NCBI RefSeq assembly: GCF_000304475.1 | Contig: NC_018940.1 | Location: 1,488,001 to 1,552,000, forward strand | From: Kazachstania africana CBS 2517 | Lineage: Eukaryota; Ascomycota; Saccharomycetes; Saccharomycetales; Saccharomycetaceae | Direction: 5' to 3' | Length of the DNA stretch: 64,000 nucleotides | Part shown: in pieces, positions 60,450 to 64,000 of the stretch | How positions within the stretch are numbered: position 1 is the first letter of the stretch | Layout: each line of letters opens with the position of its first letter | Made by a program: the position numbers and the translations under genes | The notes under the pieces: model-generated | Seen by the model: the letters and a program-made list of their open reading frames with translations, nothing else | Database searches by the model: none | What the model was told of the DNA's origin: nothing

Positions 60450-61172
60450 ATGCAACAAAGTATGCTTGTAACCAATGCTGACATTAATTCGAACGGGAAA
60501 GTTAGATCTGAAACCAATAAAAAATTGAAAAAGAGACATGGTTCAAAGACTACTAAGAGTACAGGTAGTAACGCTGTTATTGATAAGGATAAAGATTTTA
60601 GGTTTAAGGATACCAAGAAAAAGAAGAAGAATGCTACCAATTCGAATGCTAATATGATTGATCATTCTGTTCAGACTGTGTCACCTTTCAATCTCCAACT
60701 AGAAAATTTGTTTAAGGGTAGAAATCAACCAAGACTTCATCGATTCAGCACGACATCATCTACCGATGAAAGCACACTTTCTTTCGATAATGAAGATCTT
60801 TTTGATATGACTACAAAGAGCAGAAAACTTTCAAATGAAACTGTTGTTAGTAACGATTCTACAATTAGTAACAATTCAATGAATATCAAGGAATTAGAAC
60901 ACTTGACAAGTGTACCTCGGTCATTTTCATCAATATATAAGACTGGCTTCCTGAAAAACAGTGATGCTTCTTCCATTGATCCGTTGGAAATTCCAGAAAA
61001 TAAAATTACTTTGCATGATATCGAATCATCTCATGAAAATAAAGTCATATCAATCATAGAGGATTTGGATAATCTCTGCTTAGATCAGACATTACCTATT
61101 ACAAACGATGAAGAAAAGCAAAGTATTTGGTTGAATGTTCCGACTTGCTGTGACTTTCTATTATCTAAATAA
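60450..61172 (+). CDS. SLZ1: Probable Slz1 homologue (meiotic mRNA methylation factor)
   Basis: In S. cerevisiae Slz1 (YNL196C) is part of the Mum2-Ime4-Slz1 complex that methylates mRNA in meiosis and is induced by Ime1. This 240-residue protein (302 in S. cerevisiae) lies in the same place and strand between the HBT1/YNL195C and WHI3 homologues. It has a Lys-rich N-terminus (about 15-65), a Ser/Thr/Asn-rich acidic middle and a short hydrophobic-aromatic C-terminus (SIWLNVPTCCDFLL). I see no clear leucine zipper, so the protein alone does not prove identity. The perfect URS1 130 bp upstream is the best independent support. Confidence 0.65.
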   Translation: MQQSMLVTNADINSNGKVRSETNKKLKKRHGSKTTKSTGSNAVIDKDKDFRFKDTKKKKKNATNSNANMIDHSVQTVSPFNLQLENLFKGRNQPRLHRFSTTSSTDESTLSFDNEDLFDMTTKSRKLSNETVVSNDSTISNNSMNIKELEHLTSVPRSFSSIYKTGFLKNSDASSIDPLEIPENKITLHDIESSHENKVISIIEDLDNLCLDQTLPITNDEEKQSIWLNVPTCCDFLLSK

Positions 61173-62012
61173 CGCAGACATCATAAGTACTTTCCCACTT
61201 TGAAATGAGTTCTAAAAGAAAAAAAAAAATTACATACTCAACTATATTAGTATCTTATATCATAACCATTACTATAAATGGTGTACACTTTTTCTCCTCC
61301 ATTTTTATTTTTTAGAAATTTCCTTTTGCAAACCTGTCATGTATCGATGCACACGGCCTTTCAGTTCCCATATTAAATAACCCAAACTGCTGATTTAAAT
61401 GCTTCACGTAAGTCCCGTTGTTACCCTCTCCTTCTGTTCAGGTGACTACGAATGCTAAAAAGTCTACTTATTTGTTTTAGGAACCCAGCTTTTCCATATC
61501 TGCCCGTGCGGCATTTTCTCAGTTGGAGCTGTATAAATTCTTTTTTTCTGTGTTAAGCGAGACAACACGAAAGAGAAAAAGAAAATTAACAAGTAAACAA
61601 AAGTAAAAGAAGTTTTTACAACAAACGCAGTTTCCTAAACAGTTCAATACATATAGAAACAGAAAGACAGATAATTGTTTCAGTGTTAAGTCACTTATTT
61701 TTTTTTGAATATCAATTAGTTATAGTGTTTCCTCTTTTCCAGAGCTGTAGTTTTTGTGAAAAGAAGATATCATAAATTTTTATTCTGAAAAAATTTATAC
61801 CCTTTGTCGCACTGATTGAAAACCTGTCTCCAAAAGGTGGTAGAAGACAACTCTAAACGACACTCTTTTCCATTTAATCGACCAGGGAAGAACAACATCT
61901 GACTATACTTCCACAGTACTTTTTTTTAGTCCTTTTTCAAGTTTTCCTTTTCATTTTACCGTTTAATTATTATTCTGTTATTTCACTTTTCCAACATAAT
62001 TTCAAGAAAAGA
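61173..62012. other. Intergenic, 0.84 kb: WHI3 promoter and long leader
   Basis: No gene seen. Rich in T and A runs, with pyrimidine-rich stretches toward WHI3 (61920-61990) consistent with a long 5' leader. No recognisable RNA gene. Confidence 0.55.
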
Positions 62013-63728
62013 ATGAACGTAGGATCTAATGTTCATTCAGCTCCTGCCCCTGCAGAAGTTTTGGCATCTCAAAACAATAGTGAACTTAACATCAATGAAA
62101 AAAGCTCTCCTTTACATTTTACTGCAATGCTGAACAATCTTTCAATTAGTGGGAACGTTCCTTTACAACCACTTGAGTTTAACCAAGATGGTACTTACAT
62201 TCTGAAAATTAGCAATATTCCAGATGACCTTACTTTAAGAGAGGCATATACTATATTTGCATTATCTAATGGTGCAGCGGGTATCGAGTTGCTCGAAAAT
62301 TCTACTTTAAATGATGATAAAAATCTTAACGATAGGCATATAATATCAGCCAAATTCAATTCTTTAAATTTAGTGGTGCAATACGCAAATATATTAAATT
62401 CCAAGAATGAGCTATTTGGACCAACATTCCCCTTTAAAAGTCATATTGAAGTAACCGAAGAACCTTCACGTAAACAAGTTCCATACCAAACAATAAATTT
62501 AAATTACAACAGTTTGAATCCTTTACAACAGTTATCAATTCATACTCCTATCAACAATGGCATGAACCAATCGCAAGCATCTCCTGTTCCTTCATCAAAC
62601 AAGAGACCAAGTTTGTTAACTCAGCGTTCTAGATTTTCATTTAGCGATCCATTTGCTAATAATCTGGATGGTAATAATGAAGACCCAAATATGACTGCTA
62701 ATAATGACATCAGCAAATCCTTTTTGCTAATGGAAAATGATGAAATCAATGACAATATTTGGGGACCTAATGTGATGGCGTCAAGCAGTATGAAGGGCTT
62801 GATGGACCAAATTCATCCTGCTACTCCGAGCCTAGAATGGAGATCAAATAATAATGGTAGAAAGAGTTCATCGTTTTTCTTACCTTCAACTGCTGGTAGT
62901 GCTGTTACGCCAACTTTACCCGACGTTGACATGATGCAAATGAGTGGCACCAATAATAATGCATCAATACCGTCATATGCAGCTATGCTTAATCAAATGG
63001 ATCCATCTCTAGGTGCTGGTCAGCAATCACTACAACAAATGATGAACCAGGGTTCAAATGAAGTTAACGTTAATACAACTCCGCAAAAAGATGCATATTA
63101 CAATTCAATGCAAAACTTACCTACAAATACCACACCTCATAGTAAATCTAGGCTAAATTCCTCTGTAAATAGAAACACTCAATCATCTGCTGGTACCACC
63201 ACTTCTACCAATAATATTGTAAATAAATCGTCCTCATCATTGGCCAATAATGCTGGCGGTATTTCGCAAGCAGATTTATCGCTATTAGCAAGAGTACCCC
63301 CTCCAGCTAATCCAGCAGATCAAAATCCGCCATGTAATACTTTATACGTAGGCAATTTACCACCAGATGCTACAGAACAGGAATTAAGACAATTATTTTC
63401 TAAGCAGCAAGGCTTTAGAAGATTGTCATTCAAGAACAAGAGTAGCAATGGTAATGGACATGGTCCTATGTGCTTTGTCGAATTTGACGACGTCAGTTTT
63501 GCAACTAGAGCATTAGCTGAACTTTACGGTAGTCAATTACCTCGTACTACAACAAGTAATAAAGGTGGAATTAGGTTAAGCTTCTCCAAGAATCCATTAG
63601 GAGTTCGAGGTCCAAACAGTAGAAGAAGTAATAATAGTAATGGCAGTAATGCTAATATTTCGAATTCTAATGTTTCTTCCTCCTCCAATATAAATTACAA
63701 TTATGTCACTGGTTTTACCAAAAATTAA
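62013..63728 (+). CDS. WHI3: RNA-binding cell-cycle regulator Whi3 (Whi3/Whi4 family)
   Basis: Whi3 binds CLN3 and other mRNAs, restrains G1 cyclin activity and forms mnemon-type assemblies. The 571-residue length compares with 661 (Whi3) and 649 (Whi4) in S. cerevisiae. A degenerate N-terminal RRM-like region (about 55-150, [20 protein letters not shown]) precedes a long Asn/Ser/Gln-rich disordered middle. The C-terminal canonical RRM (about 440-520) has RNP2 [10 protein letters not shown] and RNP1-like GPMCFVEF. The terminus is Asn/Ser-rich. Synteny with YNL197C favours WHI3 over WHI4, whose locus is in the sister block. Confidence 0.92.
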   Translation: MNVGSNVHSAPAPAEVLASQNNSELNINEKSSPLHFTAMLNNLSISGNVPLQPLEFNQDGTYILKISNIPDDLTLREAYTIFALSNGAAGIELLENSTLNDDKNLNDRHIISAKFNSLNLVVQYANILNSKNELFGPTFPFKSHIEVTEEPSRKQVPYQTINLNYNSLNPLQQLSIHTPINNGMNQSQASPVPSSNKRPSLLTQRSRFSFSDPFANNLDGNNEDPNMTANNDISKSFLLMENDEINDNIWGPNVMASSSMKGLMDQIHPATPSLEWRSNNNGRKSSSFFLPSTAGSAVTPTLPDVDMMQMSGTNNNASIPSYAAMLNQMDPSLGAGQQSLQQMMNQGSNEVNVNTTPQKDAYYNSMQNLPTNTTPHSKSRLNSSVNRNTQSSAGTTTSTNNIVNKSSSSLANNAGGISQADLSLLARVPPPANPADQNPPCNTLYVGNLPPDATEQELRQLFSKQQGFRRLSFKNKSSNGNGHGPMCFVEFDDVSFATRALAELYGSQLPRTTTSNKGGIRLSFSKNPLGVRGPNSRRSNNSNGSNANISNSNVSSSSNINYNYVTGFTKN

Positions 63729-64000
63729 GTTTTGTTATTTTTTTCCCTTCTTTTATTTTATCGTGTTGCATTTCCTCTGTATTATTACTATTTTCAATTA
63801 ATCTCAACATATTTCATTGAGATACCTGAACTGTTTGAATCATCTCTTTATATACACTTTCATAACTATATATATGTTATATGAATATACATTTTTAATG
63901 GCCTTTTTCCTTTCGCGATTAATGCAAGAGTAAAAATTCGCAATTAAAAAATCAATAATCACAACTGAGTTTATAAATATTCAGGACATCATTACCAAAG
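63729..64000. other. WHI3 3' region to window end
   Basis: AT-rich sequence after the WHI3 stop, with TATATA elements (63859-63895) typical of yeast polyadenylation regions. Nothing else seen. Confidence 0.5.

Overview
This is a budding-yeast (Saccharomycetaceae) chromosome segment: AT-rich, densely packed, with intron-poor genes. The only intron I see, in RPL42, has the yeast GTATGT donor and TACTAAC branch site. Read from the right end to the left, the gene order follows S. cerevisiae chromosome XIV from WHI3 (YNL197C) to CBK1 (YNL161W) almost gene for gene and strand for strand. That collinearity, recalled from memory and not computed, supports most of the identifications together with recognisable protein motifs. 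The exact species cannot be read from the window. The gene content fits a post-whole-genome-duplication genus such as Naumovozyma, Kazachstania or Nakaseomyces.

Layout: 1-12 kb holds CBK1 (cut by the window edge), RPL42, a small zinc-ribbon protein (YNL162W-A), EFL1/RIA1, IBD2, a YNL165W homologue and BNI5. 12-25 kb holds SKO1, FMP41, PSD1, the large APC1, MDG1 and NOP13. 25-34 kb holds TDA7, MRPL22, RPS3, a 2.6-kb gene-free stretch and RHO5. 34-45 kb holds PBR1, IPI3, NPR1, MRPL19, UBP10, SWT21 and TIM22. 45-57 kb holds KAR1, SRP1, a repeat-bearing cell-wall protein (YNL190W type), DUG3, CHS1 and a YNL193W homologue. 57-64 kb holds an eisosome-type membrane protein (FMP45/YNL194C), an HBT1/YNL195C-like protein, a SLZ1-position gene and WHI3.

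The one departure from S. cerevisiae order is TIM22, which sits between SWT21 and KAR1. In S. cerevisiae TIM22 lies in the sister block on chromosome IV (YDL217C), so this looks like differential loss of duplicates after genome duplication.

The genes are mostly independent eukaryotic housekeeping loci, but promoter motifs group some of them. EFL1, NOP13 and IPI3 (ribosome biogenesis) each have a PAC plus RRPE pair. RPL42 and RPS3 have paired Rap1-type sites. DUG3 (glutathione breakdown) has a Met31/32-type core beside a Cbf1-type palindrome. The SLZ1-position gene has a perfect URS1.

I found no mobile element, CRISPR array, rRNA or tRNA, and no clearly new multi-gene system. The least explained pieces are a GC-rich, inverted-repeat-rich island upstream of RPL42, the 2.6-kb RPS3-RHO5 interval with a G-quadruplex-type repeat, and the uncharacterised zinc-ribbon gene sharing EFL1's promoter. 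Several reading frames remain open upstream of their first ATG; I placed starts at the ATG that matches the family N-terminus.
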